This document shows, piece after piece, positions 17,297 to 31,666 of a DNA stretch of 64,000 bases. The stretch is from Aquabacterium humicola. GTDB lineage: Bacteria > Pseudomonadota > Gammaproteobacteria > Burkholderiales > Burkholderiaceae_C. Location of the stretch: assembly GCF_030167915.1 (NCBI RefSeq), contig NZ_JARGNB010000001.1, positions 248,001 through 312,000 on the forward strand. The letters run 5' to 3'. The translations under genes and the position numbers were made by a program. Every line of letters begins with the position of its first letter. Position 1 is the first letter of the stretch. The notes under the pieces were generated by a model. That model did no database searches and had not been told where the DNA came from. It saw only the letters and a program-made list of their open reading frames with translations.

Positions 17297-18859
17297 TCAG
17301 TCCTTCGCCTTCGTCAGCTTCAGGTTCAGCAGCGACATTGCCGCGACCATGAAGAAGATCAGCGTCGAGATCGCGGCGGCGAGGCCGAAGTTCGCGCCGG
17401 CGTCGGTGAACGCGATGCGGTAGGTGTACGAGACCAGGATGTCGGTGGTGCCCGCCGGCAGCTTGGTGTTCAGGTAGTCGGGCCGGCCGTCGGTCAGCAG
17501 CGCGATCAGCACGAAGTTGTTGAAGTTGAAGGCGAACGCGGAGATCAGCAGCGGCGTCAGCGGCTTGACGATCAAGGGCGCGGTGATGCGGAAGAAGTTG
17601 GTCAGCGGCGTCGCGCCGGCGATGGCCGAGGCCTCGTACAGGTCGGCCGGGATGGCCTTGATCAGGCCGGTGCACAACACCATCACGTACGGGTAGCCGA
17701 GCCAGGTGTTAACGATCAGGATCATCGTGCGCGCCAGCGTCGGGTCGGCGAACCAGTCGGGGCGGATGCCGAACACGGCATCCAGGATGGCGTTGATCTC
17801 ACCGAAGTTCTGGTTGAACAGGCCCTTGAAGACGAGGATCGAGATGAAGCCGGGGATCGCGTAGGGCAGGAACAGCAGCGTGCGGTACAGCGTGCGAAAG
17901 CGCAGCGCCTCCCAGTTCAGCAGCACCGCCAGCGTCATGCCGATGACGGTGGTGAACAGCACCGTCAGCGCGGCGAGCGCGACGGTCCACACGAAGATCG
18001 AGACGAAGGGACCGCGGAAGTCGGCGTCGCCGATCATGCGCGCGTAGTTGCCGAAGCCGATGTTCACCTGGAAGCCGGGTTGCAGGTGTTCACCTTTCGG
18101 CCCTTCGAAGAAGCCGCTGTCGCGGTTGGGCTTGTAGACCGTGCCGGTGGCCGCCTCGGTCAGTGCGCCGTCGGTGCCGGCCTGCCATTGCGGCTGGAAG
18201 GGCGCGAATTCGCGCACGCCGGCGTAGTGCAGCAACGTGCCGTCGGGCAGCTTCAGCGTCAGCGCCATCAGCGCGTCGCGGTGCGCCAGCAGCTCGCGCA
18301 GCGGCAGGGCGGGCGAGGCGGGCGCGGTCGTCGCGGGCGCGACGGCGACCGGCTCGCTCGCCGCAATGCCCTTCAAAGTGAGCGGCGGCGTCAGCAGCGG
18401 CGCGCCACCGTCCGGCGGCACCAGCTGCAACCGGAAGCCGGCGCCGTCGGCATGCACGCTGCTGGCATGGGCCCGGGTCTCGTCGAAGCTGCCCTGGTCC
18501 AGCAGGTAGGCGCGGGCGCGCGCTTCGGTCAGCAGATGGGTCGACGAGTAGTTCGTGAACCCGATCTGCATCGTGTACAGCAGCGGGAAGGCGACGAACA
18601 GCAGCATGCCGGCGACGCCCGGGAACAGATAGCGCCCGGCCAGGGTGCGGGCCGACGCATAGACCCACAGCGCGGTGCCGCCGAGCGCCAGCGCACCCAG
18701 CGCCCACAGCGGCTGGCCGGCGGCGGCCATGCGGAAGGCGAGCCACAGCAGCCCGACGCCGAGCAGCACGATCACGGCCAGCCTGAACCCCGTGGCGCCG
18801 CGTGCCGAGGCGGCACGGGCCGATGCGGCGGCGGGAGAGGGCAGTGCGGTGGTGGTCAT
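17297..18859 (-). CDS. malF: Maltose/maltodextrin ABC transporter permease MalF
   Basis: Inner-membrane permease, 520 residues, close to the 514 of E. coli MalF. Three N-terminal helices (within residues 25-115) precede a large periplasmic P2-type domain (about 120-290) and then the five-helix permease core. The P2 loop distinguishes MalF from other sugar permeases. The EAA loop is seen as [26 protein letters not shown]. The ATG at 18859 overlaps the malE stop by four bases (ATGA), so translation is coupled. It pairs with MalG. Confidence 0.95.
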   Translation of the reverse strand: MTTTALPSPAAASARAASARGATGFRLAVIVLLGVGLLWLAFRMAAAGQPLWALGALALGGTALWVYASARTLAGRYLFPGVAGMLLFVAFPLLYTMQIGFTNYSSTHLLTEARARAYLLDQGSFDETRAHASSVHADGAGFRLQLVPPDGGAPLLTPPLTLKGIAASEPVAVAPATTAPASPALPLRELLAHRDALMALTLKLPDGTLLHYAGVREFAPFQPQWQAGTDGALTEAATGTVYKPNRDSGFFEGPKGEHLQPGFQVNIGFGNYARMIGDADFRGPFVSIFVWTVALAALTVLFTTVIGMTLAVLLNWEALRFRTLYRTLLFLPYAIPGFISILVFKGLFNQNFGEINAILDAVFGIRPDWFADPTLARTMILIVNTWLGYPYVMVLCTGLIKAIPADLYEASAIAGATPLTNFFRITAPLIVKPLTPLLISAFAFNFNNFVLIALLTDGRPDYLNTKLPAGTTDILVSYTYRIAFTDAGANFGLAAAISTLIFFMVAAMSLLNLKLTKAKD

Positions 18860-20034
18860 TGCACCTTCATGCGCGCGGCCGCACCGTCCAGCGCATCCTT
18901 CGGCGACTGCCGGCCGTTGGTGATCGCCTCCAGCGCCGCGTCCATCGCCGGAAAGAAGCGCTGCGTCTCCGGGATGTTGGGGATCGGCTCGCCGCGGCGC
19001 GCGTTCTCCATCGTCGCGCGGATGTTGGGGTCGCTCGACAGCTCGGCGAAGTAGGCCTTGTTGGCCGGCGTGCCCAGCGGCACGTCGGCCGAGATCGTCT
19101 TCAGGTGCTCCACCTTCAGCACGTAGTCCTCGAGGAACAGGCGCGCGAGGTCCTTGACCTTGCTTGGTGCCGAGACCATGCAGCCGAGCACGCCGACGAA
19201 GGGCTTCGACGGATGGCCGCCGATCGACGGGATGGGCGCGACGCCGAACTGAATGCCCGCCTTGCGCGGGTTGTCCCAGGCCCAGGGGCCGCTGATCATC
19301 ATCGCCACCTGGCCACGCGCGAACTGCGTCTCCATCTCGGCATAACGCGCGCCGCGCGGCATGTGGCCGCCTTCGATCAGCTTCGCCAGCATCGTCGCGC
19401 CGGCCACCGCCCCGGGCGCGTTGACGCCGATGCGCGCGGTGTCGTAGTCGCCCGCCGGCGTCCTGCCGAAAATGAATCCGCCGCCCGCGGCCAGCATCGG
19501 CCAGGTGAAGAAGGACTTGTTGTAGTCCCACAGCACCGCATGCTTGCCTTCCTTCTGCAGCGCCTTGTCCATCTCGATCAGCGCCTCGAAGCTCGCCGGC
19601 GGTGTCTTCACCAGCGCCTTGTTGTAGACCAGGCCGATGGCCTCGATCGCCAGCGGATAACCCCAGACCTTGCCGCGGTAGGTGAAGGCGGCCCAGGCCG
19701 AGTCCTCGATCTGCTCGCGCACGGCCTTCGGCGGCGCGATCGGCACGATCAGGCCGGACTTGGCCCACTCGCCGGCGCGGTCGTGCGGCCAGCAGAAGAT
19801 GTCGGGGCCCTTGCCGGCGCCGGCGGCGGCCTGGAACTTGTCCGGCGCGCCTTCCGGATGCTGCACCACCACCTCGACGCCGCTGTCACGCGCGAAGGCA
19901 TCGCCGACCTTCTGGAGTCCCCGGTAGCCCTTGTCGCCGTTGATCCAGACCAGCAGCTTCAGCGGGGCGGCGGCGGCGCCCGTCGCGAGCAGGCCGGCCG
20001 TCACCGCGGCCGTGATGACCTTCCAGCGTTTCAC
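18856..20034 (-). CDS. malE: Maltose/maltodextrin-binding periplasmic protein MalE
   Basis: 392-residue solute-binding protein of the MalE family. A signal peptide (about 1-23, ...GAAAAP) is followed by LKLLVWINGDKGYRGLQKVG, close to the enteric N-terminal pattern. Conserved elements include GPDIFCWPHDRAGEWAKSG, the AIEAIGLVYNKAL segment, LIEGGHMPRG and MISGPWAWDN. It delivers linear maltodextrins to MalFGK2. It starts with GTG at 20034, with AAGGAGG five bases upstream. The 67-base gap to malK contains a CCCCCGAGGGGG repeat element, which could lower read-through or stabilise the malE message. Confidence 0.95.
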   Translation of the reverse strand: MKRWKVITAAVTAGLLATGAAAAPLKLLVWINGDKGYRGLQKVGDAFARDSGVEVVVQHPEGAPDKFQAAAGAGKGPDIFCWPHDRAGEWAKSGLIVPIAPPKAVREQIEDSAWAAFTYRGKVWGYPLAIEAIGLVYNKALVKTPPASFEALIEMDKALQKEGKHAVLWDYNKSFFTWPMLAAGGGFIFGRTPAGDYDTARIGVNAPGAVAGATMLAKLIEGGHMPRGARYAEMETQFARGQVAMMISGPWAWDNPRKAGIQFGVAPIPSIGGHPSKPFVGVLGCMVSAPSKVKDLARLFLEDYVLKVEHLKTISADVPLGTPANKAYFAELSSDPNIRATMENARRGEPIPNIPETQRFFPAMDAALEAITNGRQSPKDALDGAAARMKVQ

Positions 20035-20047
20035 TTGGCCTCCTTGG

Positions 20048-20095
20048 CGCTGCGCGCCGTCCCCCCGAGGGGGATTTCGCCCTTTGGGCGGCCGT
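20048..20095. repeat. REP-like interspersed element, copy 1 (malK-malE gap)
   Basis: Two consecutive palindromes: CCCCCCGAGGGGG (20061-20073) and GCCCTTTGGGC (20079-20089) followed by GGCCG. The same order of palindromes occurs at 34391-34450 and 62250-62300. It lies between malK and malE and would fold into two hairpins in the mRNA. Elements of this style are common between genes in Burkholderiales. Confidence 0.65.
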
Positions 20096-20101
20096 GCGGG
20101 C

Positions 20102-21229
<1,128 letters not shown>

Positions 21230-21244
21230 CTCGGAACCTCCTGG

Positions 21245-21261
21245 ATGTAGACAATATACAT
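21245..21261. promoter_or_regulatory. Candidate operator ATGTA-N7-TACAT, site 1 (malK promoter)
   Basis: ATGTAGACAATATACAT is a 17-bp palindrome with 5-bp arms. It overlaps the predicted malK -10 box (21253-21258) and lies 16 bases before the malK start. The same pattern recurs at 21356-21372 and 36085-36101, always beside alpha-glucan genes. Overlap with the -10 box suggests repression. The regulator is not in the window; its family is not known. Confidence 0.7.
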
Positions 21262-21281
21262 AGATTCTTCCGCTGATCCAA
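21253..21281 (-). promoter_or_regulatory. Predicted sigma-70 promoter of malK
   Basis: Read on the minus strand: -35 TTGGAT (21276-21281), exactly 17 bases, then -10 TATATT (21253-21258). This is a close match to consensus in an otherwise very GC-rich genome and lies about 24 bases before the malK start codon. The -10 box is inside operator site 1. Confidence 0.65.
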
Positions 21282-21355
21282 GCCGGAAGAACCAGGGTAT
21301 TCGGGCATCTATATGAAGAAAAACAGCAACTTAGCAGTCAATCAGGGAAATCCAG

Positions 21356-21372
21356 ATGTAGCGAAACTACAT
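21356..21372. promoter_or_regulatory. Candidate operator ATGTA-N7-TACAT, site 2 (upstream of glgP)
   Basis: ATGTAGCGAAACTACAT; here the arms extend to six pairs (ATGTAG/CTACAT). It lies 52 bases before the preferred glgP start at 21424, with centre 111 bp from that of site 1. The surrounding 21300-21400 stretch is conspicuously AT-rich for this genome. Its position argues that glgP starts at 21424 rather than at the in-frame ATG at 21313. Confidence 0.65.
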
Positions 21373-21423
21373 GATGAGTGGCTTTGTGGCGATACTGCGG
21401 CCCTTGCATCGATCCCGCCTGCG

Positions 21424-23892
<2,469 letters not shown>

Positions 23893-23923
23893 GCCAGGCC
23901 ACCCGGCAAGCCCTCTCTCGTTC

Positions 23924-26116
23924 ATGATGCTCAGCGATCACGACGTGAATGCCCTGGTGGCCGCGCGCCATCCGGACCCCTTCGCCGTGCTCGGGCTGCA
24001 TGCCGACGGCGCCGGCGGGCTCGTCGTGCGCGCGCTGCTGCCGCAGGCCGACGCCGTCGCGGTGATCGACGTGGCGAACGGCCAGCCTGTCGCGACACTG
24101 CAGCGCATCCATGCCGACGGCCTGTGGCAGGCCGCGCTGCCCGGGCGAGGCGAACGCTTCGACCACCGGCTGCGCGTGGGCTGGTCCGACGGCAGCGAAG
24201 GCCAGTACGCCGATGCCTATGCCTACGGCCCGCTGATCGGCGATGCCGACCTGCACTACCTGGCCGAGGGCCGGCACCTGCGGCCCTACGAGGTGCTGGG
24301 CGCGCACCCGATGGTGCTGGGCGAAGGTCTGCACGCGGTGGCCGGCGTGCGCTTCGCGCTGTGGGCGCCGAACGCGATGCGCATCAGCGTGGTCGGCGAC
24401 TTCAACGGCTGGGACGGCCGACGCCACATGATGCGTTCACGCGGCGGCTCGGGCATCTGGGAGCTGTTCATCCCGCACGTGAGCGAGGGCGACCGCTACA
24501 AGTTCGAGCTGCTGCAGCGTGGCGGCGCCGTGCTGCCGCTGAAGTGCGACCCCTTCGCGCATGCCGCGCAGCTGCGGCCGGACACCGCGAGCCAGGTGGC
24601 CGCGCTGCCGCCGGCCCGGCCGCTGCCGCCGGGGCGCGCCGCCGCCAACCAGCGCAGTGCGCCGATCTCGATCTACGAGGTGCATCTGGGCTCCTGGCGC
24701 CGCCATCCCGATGGCGCGTTCCACGACTGGGACACCCTGGCCGCCGCCCTGCCGGCGTATGTGGCCGAACAGGGCTTCACCCATGTCGAGCTGCTGCCCA
24801 TCACCGAGCACCCGTTCGACGGCTCCTGGGGCTACCAGACGCTGGGCCTGTACGCACCGACCTCGCGCTTCGGCTCGCCCGCCGGCTTCGAACGCTTCGT
24901 CGCCGCCTGCCACGCGCAGGGCGTCGGCGTGCTGCTCGATTGGGTGCCGGCGCACTTCCCGTCGGACGAGCACGGCCTCGCGAAGTTCGACGGCACGGCG
25001 CTCTACGAGTACGCCGACCCGCGCGAAGGCTTTCACCAGGACTGGGACACGCTGATCTACAACTTCGGCCGCCACGAGGTGCGCAACTTCCTGATCGGCA
25101 GCGCGCTGTACTGGATCGAACGATTCGGCGCCGACGGGCTGCGCGTCGACGCGGTGGCCTCGATGCTCTACCGCGACTACAGCCGCGCGCACGGCGAGTG
25201 GCTGCCGAACGTGCACGGCGGCCGCGAGAACCTGGAAGCGATCCACCTGCTCAAGCGCGCCAACGAGGTGATCGGCGCCGAGTGTCCCGGCGCGTTCACG
25301 ATCGCCGAGGAATCGACCGCTTTCCCCGGCGTGTCCGCGCCGACCTTCGCCGGTGGCCTGGGCTTCCACTTCAAGTGGAACATGGGCTGGATGCACGACA
25401 CGTTGAAGTACATGGCCGAGGATCCGGTGCACCGGCGCTGGCACCACGACAAGATGCGCTTCGGCATGGTCTACGCCTTCAGCGAGAACTTCGTGCTGCC
25501 GCTTTCCCACGACGAGGTGGTGCATGGCAAGGGATCGCTGCTGGGCAAGATGCCGGGCGATGACTGGCAGCGCTTCGCGAACCTGCGCGCCTACTACGGC
25601 TTCATGTGGGGGCACCCGGGCAAGAAGCTGCTGTTCATGGGGCAGGAGTTCGCGCAGCCGACCGAATGGAACCACGATGCCGAGCTGCCCTGGGCGCTGA
25701 CCGGCGACCCCCGGCATGCCGGGGTGCAGCGCCTGGTGCGGGACCTGAATCGCGTCTACCGCGGAACCCCCGCGCTGCACCGCCTGGACCACGATGCGGC
25801 CGGCTTCGACTGGATTGCGGTCGATGAGGCCGAGACCTCGGTCTTCGCGTGGATCCGCCGCGACGAGAACGGCAGTGTCGCGCTGGTGGTGTGCAACTTC
25901 ACGCCGGTGCCGCGCCACGACTACCGGCTCGGCGTGCCGCCCGGCATCGGCCAGTGGCGCGAGGCGATCAACACCGATTCGGCCTGGTACGGCGGCAGCA
26001 ACGTCGGCAACGGCTCGCACTCGCTGCGCACCGAGGGCCGGGCCGCCCATGGCCGCGAACAATCGGTGCTATTGACGCTGCCACCGCTCGCGACGCTGAT
26101 CCTGTTGCCGTCATGA
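23924..26116 (+). CDS. glgB: 1,4-alpha-glucan branching enzyme
   Basis: GH13 enzyme of 730 residues that moves glucan chains to form alpha-1,6 branches. Layout: an N1 module with [11 protein letters not shown] (residues about 15-105), a CBM48 module with [25 protein letters not shown] (about 140-230), the catalytic barrel, and a C-terminal beta domain. Catalytic residues by position: Asp409 in [15 protein letters not shown], Glu462 in TIAEEST and Asp530 in [12 protein letters not shown], very near E. coli numbering. The SYEVH-like [11 protein letters not shown] and [15 protein letters not shown] segments are typical. The ATGA at its 3' end overlaps the glgX start. Notably, no glgA or glgC is present in the window. 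Confidence 0.95.
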   Translation: MMLSDHDVNALVAARHPDPFAVLGLHADGAGGLVVRALLPQADAVAVIDVANGQPVATLQRIHADGLWQAALPGRGERFDHRLRVGWSDGSEGQYADAYAYGPLIGDADLHYLAEGRHLRPYEVLGAHPMVLGEGLHAVAGVRFALWAPNAMRISVVGDFNGWDGRRHMMRSRGGSGIWELFIPHVSEGDRYKFELLQRGGAVLPLKCDPFAHAAQLRPDTASQVAALPPARPLPPGRAAANQRSAPISIYEVHLGSWRRHPDGAFHDWDTLAAALPAYVAEQGFTHVELLPITEHPFDGSWGYQTLGLYAPTSRFGSPAGFERFVAACHAQGVGVLLDWVPAHFPSDEHGLAKFDGTALYEYADPREGFHQDWDTLIYNFGRHEVRNFLIGSALYWIERFGADGLRVDAVASMLYRDYSRAHGEWLPNVHGGRENLEAIHLLKRANEVIGAECPGAFTIAEESTAFPGVSAPTFAGGLGFHFKWNMGWMHDTLKYMAEDPVHRRWHHDKMRFGMVYAFSENFVLPLSHDEVVHGKGSLLGKMPGDDWQRFANLRAYYGFMWGHPGKKLLFMGQEFAQPTEWNHDAELPWALTGDPRHAGVQRLVRDLNRVYRGTPALHRLDHDAAGFDWIAVDEAETSVFAWIRRDENGSVALVVCNFTPVPRHDYRLGVPPGIGQWREAINTDSAWYGGSNVGNGSHSLRTEGRAAHGREQSVLLTLPPLATLILLPS

Positions 26117-28230
26117 CCTCTTTCAAGCTGCCCGACCAGATGCAGCCCGGCCGCGCCGAGCCGATGGGCTCGTTCGCACGCGACGGCGGCGTGAACTTCG
26201 CGGTGTTCTCCGAGCACGCCACGCGCATCGAGCTGTGCCTGTTCGATGCCGACGGCGTGCGCGAGCTGCGGCGCTACGAGCTGGCCGGCCCGGACGACGG
26301 CGTGTTCCACGGCTTCCTGCCCGGCGTCGGGCCGGGGCTGGTCTACGGCCTGCGCGCGCACGGCCCGCACCAGCCCGAGGCCGGCCACCGCTTCAATGCG
26401 CGCAAGCTGCTGCTGGACCCGTGTGCCCGCGAGATCGTGGGCCGGGTGCACTGGTCGCCCGAACTGCACGGCTACACCACCGGCCATCCCGACGGCACAC
26501 GCTCGCTCGACGCGCGCGACAGCGCCCCGGCGATGCCGAAGGCGCGTGTCGCGCCGCCGCCGCAGGCCGCGCCCGGCTGCCTCAATGCGCCGCGCATCGA
26601 TCCCGCGGACATGGTGCTGTACGAAGTGCACGTCAAGGGCTTCACGATGCAGCACCCGGGCATCCCGGCCGAGTTGCGCGGCACCTACGCGGGCCTGTCG
26701 CACCCCGCGGCCATCGCGCACTTCAAGGCACTGGGCGTCACCACGCTGTCGCTGCTGCCGGTGCAGTACCACGTCGACGAACCCGCGCTGGCCGCGCGCG
26801 GCATGATCAACTACTGGGGCTACAACACGCTCGGCTTCTTCTGCGCCGACCCGCGCTTCGCGCAGTCGCCCGACGATCCCGCCGCGGTGAACGCCGAGTT
26901 CCGGGCGATGGTGGCGACGCTGCACGACGCCGGGCTGGAAGTGGTGCTCGATGTCGTCTACAACCACACGCCCGAAGGCGACGAGACCGGCGCGACCCTG
27001 GCCTTCCGCGGCTTGGACCATGCCGCGTGGTACCGGCTGTCGCACGATGACAAGAGCCGCTGCGAGAACCTGACCGGCTGCGGCAACACGGTGAACGCCG
27101 CGCATCCGCGCATCACGCAGTTCGTGCTCGATTCGCTGCGCTGCTGGGTACACGAGTTCGGCGTCGACGGATTCCGCTTCGACTTGGCTCCGGTGCTGGG
27201 TCGCACGCGCCACGGCTTCGATCCGCATGCCGGCTTCTTCCATGCGCTGCGCCAGGACCCGGTGCTCGCGCGTGCACACCTCATCGCCGAACCCTGGGAC
27301 GTGGCCTACGACGGTTACCAGGTCGGACGCTTCCCGGGCCGCTTCCTCGAGTGGAACGACAAGTTCCGCGACAGCGTGCGCCGCTACTGGCTGGGCTCCG
27401 GTGTCGGCCGCGGCGAGCTGGCGCGGCGCTTCACCGCGTCGAGCGACCTGTTCCACCACGGCGCACGCCGGCCGAGCGCATCGATCAACTACATCGCCGT
27501 GCACGACGGCTTCACGCTGGCGGACCTCGTCAGCTACTCCACCAAGCACAACCACGCCAACGGCGAGAACAACCGCGACGGCCGCGACGGCGAACCCTGT
27601 GCGAACTTCGGTGCCGAAGGGCCCAGCGACGATCCGGCGATCGTCGAGACGCGCCGGCGGGTGCGCCGAGCGATGATGGCCACGCTGCTGCTGGCGCAGG
27701 GCACGCCGATGATCAATGCCGGCGACGAGATCGGCCGCACGCAGCAGGGCAACAACAACGCCTACTGCCAGGATTCGCCGCTGACCTGGCTGGACTGGGC
27801 GCATGCCGACGTCGCGTTCCAGGCCTTCGTCGCCGAATTGCTCGCGCTGCGTCGCGCCGAGCCGGCGCTGCGGCACGACCGCTGGTTCCGCGCGCCGCCC
27901 GCCGCGCGGGGCGAACGCAGCCTGGCCTGGCTGACGCCCGCTGGCCGCGAGATGAGCGTGGCCGACTGGCACGACACTGCCCATCCCGCGTTCGCCTGCC
28001 AGATCCTCGGCTCGCCGATGGACCCGGCCGGCGGCGAGCACGGCAGCGCACGGCTGCTGCTGGCCTTCAATCCCGAGGCGCGGCCGCAGGCCTTCGTGCT
28101 GCCGTCGGGCCTGTGGCAGGTGGCGATCGATTCGAGCGGCGAACTTCAAGGCGGCCACGCGCTGCCCGCGGTGGCCACGGTCACCGTGCCCGCGCGTGCG
28201 CTGCTGGTCCTGAGAAGCAACGGACACTGA
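26113..28230 (+). CDS. glgX: Glycogen debranching enzyme GlgX
   Basis: GH13 isoamylase-type enzyme of 705 residues that hydrolyses alpha-1,6 branches, mainly of phosphorylase-limit glycogen. N-terminal CBM48-like module (residues about 15-115, [20 protein letters not shown]), then [28 protein letters not shown], region I DVVYNHT, Asp357 in [12 protein letters not shown], Glu393 in IAEPWD and Asp465 in AVHDGFTL, followed by [17 protein letters not shown] and [15 protein letters not shown], diagnostic for GlgX/TreX. The ATG overlaps the glgB stop (ATGA), so the start is firm. It removes branches that GlgP cannot pass. Confidence 0.95.
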   Translation: MTSFKLPDQMQPGRAEPMGSFARDGGVNFAVFSEHATRIELCLFDADGVRELRRYELAGPDDGVFHGFLPGVGPGLVYGLRAHGPHQPEAGHRFNARKLLLDPCAREIVGRVHWSPELHGYTTGHPDGTRSLDARDSAPAMPKARVAPPPQAAPGCLNAPRIDPADMVLYEVHVKGFTMQHPGIPAELRGTYAGLSHPAAIAHFKALGVTTLSLLPVQYHVDEPALAARGMINYWGYNTLGFFCADPRFAQSPDDPAAVNAEFRAMVATLHDAGLEVVLDVVYNHTPEGDETGATLAFRGLDHAAWYRLSHDDKSRCENLTGCGNTVNAAHPRITQFVLDSLRCWVHEFGVDGFRFDLAPVLGRTRHGFDPHAGFFHALRQDPVLARAHLIAEPWDVAYDGYQVGRFPGRFLEWNDKFRDSVRRYWLGSGVGRGELARRFTASSDLFHHGARRPSASINYIAVHDGFTLADLVSYSTKHNHANGENNRDGRDGEPCANFGAEGPSDDPAIVETRRRVRRAMMATLLLAQGTPMINAGDEIGRTQQGNNNAYCQDSPLTWLDWAHADVAFQAFVAELLALRRAEPALRHDRWFRAPPAARGERSLAWLTPAGREMSVADWHDTAHPAFACQILGSPMDPAGGEHGSARLLLAFNPEARPQAFVLPSGLWQVAIDSSGELQGGHALPAVATVTVPARALLVLRSNGH

Positions 28231-28231
28231 C

Positions 28232-29788
28232 ATGAACCTTCACCAACGCGCGGCCGGCGTGCTGCTGCATCCCACCTCGCTGCCCGGCCCGCATGGCATC
28301 GGTGACTTCGGCCCCGACGCGCGTCATTTCGTCGACTGGCTGGCGGGCGCCGGTCAGTCGCTGTGGCAATGGCTGCCGGTGGCGCCGATCGGGCCGGGCA
28401 ACTCGCCGTACCAGAGCGTGTCGGCCTTCGCCGGCAGCCCGCTGATGGTGGCGCTGGAGCCGCTGGTCGAGCGCGGCTGGCTCGCCGCGCCGGCGCTGCC
28501 CGGTGGCGCCGAGGGCGGCTTCGATGCGCGGAGGGTCGACTTCGGCCGCGTCGTGCCATGGCGCCTGCAGCAGCTGCGCGCGGCGGCACATGGCTTCTTC
28601 GCCAAGGCCGAGGAGGCCGACCGCGCGGCCTTCGCGCGCTGGTGCGACCAGCAGGCCTACTGGCTGGACGACTACACGCTCTTCATGGCGCTGGAAACCG
28701 CGCACGGCGGCCGGCCGTGGTGGGAATGGGATGCGCAGCTGCGGCAGCGCACGCCGCAGGCGCTGGCCGCCGCACGCAGCGCGCAGGCCCACGAGATCGA
28801 ATTCTGGCGCTTCGTGCAGTGGTGCTTCGACGAGCAGGCCGCGTCGCTCAAGCGTTATGCGAACGAGCGCGGCGTGCACATCATGGGCGACCTGCCGATC
28901 TTCGTCGCGCACCACAGCGCCGACGTCTGGGCGCGCCCGGACCTCTACGAGCTCGACGCCGCCTGCCAGCCGACGGTGGTGGCCGGCGTGCCGCCCGACG
29001 AGCTGGGGCCGCTGGGCCAGCGCTGGGGCAATCCGCTGTACCGCTGGGACCGCATGGCCGCCGAGGACTGGGCCTGGTGGGCCGACCGCGTGCACCGCGC
29101 GCTGGACCATGCCGACGTCTTCCGCATCGACCACTTCCGCGGCTTCGCGGGCTACTTCGAGATCCCCGCCGACAGCCCGACCGCGCAGCGCGGCCGCTGG
29201 CTGCCCGGGCCCGGGAAGGCCTTGTTCGACGCCATCGCGCGCCGGTTGGGCGAGCTGCCCATCGTCGCCGAGGACCTGGGCTACATCACGCCGGACGTCA
29301 TCGCGCTGCGCGACGGCTGCGACTTCCCCGGCATGAAGATCCTGCAGTTCGCGTTCGGCGGCAACGGCACGCACGAGTTCCTGCCGCACAACTACCCGCG
29401 CCACTGCGTCGTCTACACCGGCACGCACGACAACGACACGGTGCACGGCTGGTGGGCGCAAGCCAAGCCGCACGAGCGCGACTACGCCGGCACCTACCTC
29501 GCCTGCTCGAGCGCCGACGTGCACTGGGCGCTGATCCGCGCGGCCCACAACTCGGTGGCCAACCTGTCGGTCTGCCCGTTCCAGGACGTGCTGGGCCTCG
29601 GCAGCGAGCACCGCATGAACACGCCCGGCACGATGGGCGATCACAACTGGACTTGGCGCTTCGGCTGGGACATGGTGGGCGCCGAGCCCGGCCGCGTGCT
29701 GCGGCTGATCACGTCCACCGCCGGCCGCATCCCGAGCGAGTGCACGCCGCTGCCGCCGCCGGATGTCGACTACTTCCCGCTGCCCTGA
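28232..29788 (+). CDS. malQ: 4-alpha-glucanotransferase (amylomaltase)
   Basis: GH77 enzyme of 518 residues that transfers maltosyl units between dextrins and frees glucose. It opens with RAAGVLLHPTSLPGPHGIGDFG, the classic amylomaltase N-terminus, followed by WLPVAPIGPGNSPYQS. Catalytic set: Asp300 in FRIDHFRGF, Glu347 in IVAEDLGYI and Asp400 in TGTHDNDTVHGW. Length matches the compact bacterial/plant D-enzyme form rather than the ~690-residue enteric MalQ. It begins one base after the glgX stop, clearly in the same operon. It keeps short maltodextrins long enough for GlgP. Confidence 0.95.
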   Translation: MNLHQRAAGVLLHPTSLPGPHGIGDFGPDARHFVDWLAGAGQSLWQWLPVAPIGPGNSPYQSVSAFAGSPLMVALEPLVERGWLAAPALPGGAEGGFDARRVDFGRVVPWRLQQLRAAAHGFFAKAEEADRAAFARWCDQQAYWLDDYTLFMALETAHGGRPWWEWDAQLRQRTPQALAAARSAQAHEIEFWRFVQWCFDEQAASLKRYANERGVHIMGDLPIFVAHHSADVWARPDLYELDAACQPTVVAGVPPDELGPLGQRWGNPLYRWDRMAAEDWAWWADRVHRALDHADVFRIDHFRGFAGYFEIPADSPTAQRGRWLPGPGKALFDAIARRLGELPIVAEDLGYITPDVIALRDGCDFPGMKILQFAFGGNGTHEFLPHNYPRHCVVYTGTHDNDTVHGWWAQAKPHERDYAGTYLACSSADVHWALIRAAHNSVANLSVCPFQDVLGLGSEHRMNTPGTMGDHNWTWRFGWDMVGAEPGRVLRLITSTAGRIPSECTPLPPPDVDYFPLP

Positions 29789-29808
29789 ACCCTTCTGCCG
29801 TCGATCAC

Positions 29809-31656
29809 ATGCGCCACGTCCTGACGCTGTTGCTGCTGCTGTGCTGTTTCGCCGCCCGCGCCGCGGCGCCGGTGGTCGAGCGCATCGATCCGCCGTTCTG
29901 GTGGACAGGCATGAAGAACCCGCGGCTGCAGCTGATGCTGTACGGCCCGCGCATCGGCGACGCGACCGCCACGGTGCGCGCACCGGGCCTGCGGGTGAGC
30001 GGCCAGCGGCGCGGCGACAGCCCGAACGTGCTGTTCGTCGACCTGCAGATCGGCGCGGGCGCGAAGCCGGGGCGCTTCGACCTCGTGCTCGCGCGCGCGG
30101 GTGAATCAACGCGCCGTGCCTACGAGCTGCACGAGCGCATCGCCGGCTCGGCGCAGCGACAGGGCTTCGGCCCCCGCGACGTGATCCTGAACCTGGTGCC
30201 CGACCGCTTCGCCAACGGCGACCCGGCCAACGACAACATCGCCGGCTACCCGGACCCGGCCAACCGCGCCGACATCTCCGGCGGCCGCCACGGCGGCGAC
30301 ATCGCCGGCATCGTGCAGCACCTGGACTACATCGCCGGCCTGGGCTACACGATGCTGTGGCCCACGCCGCTGCTGGAGAACAAGCAGCCGAGCTATTCGT
30401 ACCACGGCTATGCGATCACCGACGGCTACCGGGTCGACCCGCGCTTCGGCAGCAACGACGACTACAAGCGCCTCGTCGAAGCCGCCCGCGCGCGCGGCAT
30501 CGGCACGATCCAGGACATCGTGCTGAACCACATCGGCTCCGGCCACCACTGGATGGCCGACCTGCCGACAAAGGACTGGCTGACGATGGACGGCCGCTTC
30601 GTGCCGACGCGCCATGCGCGCACCGCCGTCAGCGACCCGTATGCCGCGCCGTCGGACCGCGAGAACTTCATGCGCGGCTGGTTCACCGAGAACATGCCGG
30701 ACCTGAACCAGCGCCAGCCGCTGCTCGCGACCTGGCTGATCCAGAACACGATCTGGTGGATCGAGTACGCGGGCCTGGCCGGCGTGCGCGCCGACACCTG
30801 GGGGTACTCCGATCGTGATTTCCTCGCCCAGTGGACCAAGGCTGTTCTTGCCGAGTACCCCAAGCTCAACATCGTCGGCGAGGAATGGAGCGGTAACCCG
30901 GTGGTGGTGTCGTACTGGCAGCGCGGCAAGAAGAATCCCGACGGTTATGTCTCGCACCTGCCGGCGCTGATGGACTTCCCGCTGCACTACGTGCTGCGCC
31001 GCGCGCTCGCCTCGGGCGAAAGCTGGAACGGCGGCTTCAACGAGCTGTACGAGGGCCTGATCAACGACAAGCTGTACCCGGACCCGTCGAACATGGTGCT
31101 GTTCGAGGGCAACCACGACGTGCCGCGCCTGTTCAGCGTGCTCGACGAGGACGTTCAGCTGACGAAGATGGCGCTGGCCTACGTGCTGACGATGCGCGGC
31201 ATCCCGCAGCTCTATTACGGCACCGAGGTGTTGATGACGAGCCCGAAGCAGCGCGACGACGGCGCGACGCGCCAGGACTTCCCTGGCGGCTGGGCCGATG
31301 ACCGGGTCAACGCGCGCACCGGTGCGGGCCTGACCGACGCGCAGCGCGACGTGCAGGCATTCGTGCGCAAGCTGATGAACTGGCGCAAGACCGCGGCCGT
31401 GATCCACACCGGCCGCCTGGTGCACTACGCGCCGGAGAACGGCACCTACGCCTTCTTCCGCCACGACGGCGCCAAGCGCGTGATGGTGGTGTTCAACAAG
31501 AACAGCACCGACACCACGCTGCAGACCGCGCGCTTCGCCGAGATGCTGACGGGCAAGGGGAGCGGCAGCGACGTGATCAGCGGCCGCCGCATCGACTTCG
31601 CGCAGCCGACGTTCACGCTGCCGGCGAGGTCGGTGATGGTGCTGGAGCTGCAGTAG
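29809..31656 (+). CDS. Exported SusA/neopullulanase-like GH13 enzyme
   Basis: 615 residues with a signal peptide (about 1-19, LTLLLLLCCFAARA). The N-terminal cyclomaltodextrinase-N module begins VERIDPPFWWTGMKNPRLQLMLYG (shown in two pieces across the module) and ends near residue 120. The GH13 barrel follows: LVPDRFANGD, HGGDIAGIVQHLDYIAGLG, region I DIVLNHIG, Asp329 in GVRADTW, Glu358 in IVGEEWSGNP and Asp437 in FEGNHDVPR. A C-terminal cyclomaltodextrinase-C-like domain ends the protein. The pattern is that of Bacteroides SusA and related periplasmic neopullulanases. It starts 20 bases after malQ and ends the plus-strand operon; a convergent GNAT gene follows 10 bases on. Confidence 0.92.
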   Translation: MRHVLTLLLLLCCFAARAAAPVVERIDPPFWWTGMKNPRLQLMLYGPRIGDATATVRAPGLRVSGQRRGDSPNVLFVDLQIGAGAKPGRFDLVLARAGESTRRAYELHERIAGSAQRQGFGPRDVILNLVPDRFANGDPANDNIAGYPDPANRADISGGRHGGDIAGIVQHLDYIAGLGYTMLWPTPLLENKQPSYSYHGYAITDGYRVDPRFGSNDDYKRLVEAARARGIGTIQDIVLNHIGSGHHWMADLPTKDWLTMDGRFVPTRHARTAVSDPYAAPSDRENFMRGWFTENMPDLNQRQPLLATWLIQNTIWWIEYAGLAGVRADTWGYSDRDFLAQWTKAVLAEYPKLNIVGEEWSGNPVVVSYWQRGKKNPDGYVSHLPALMDFPLHYVLRRALASGESWNGGFNELYEGLINDKLYPDPSNMVLFEGNHDVPRLFSVLDEDVQLTKMALAYVLTMRGIPQLYYGTEVLMTSPKQRDDGATRQDFPGGWADDRVNARTGAGLTDAQRDVQAFVRKLMNWRKTAAVIHTGRLVHYAPENGTYAFFRHDGAKRVMVVFNKNSTDTTLQTARFAEMLTGKGSGSDVISGRRIDFAQPTFTLPARSVMVLELQ

Positions 31657-31666
31657 GCCGGCGGCG

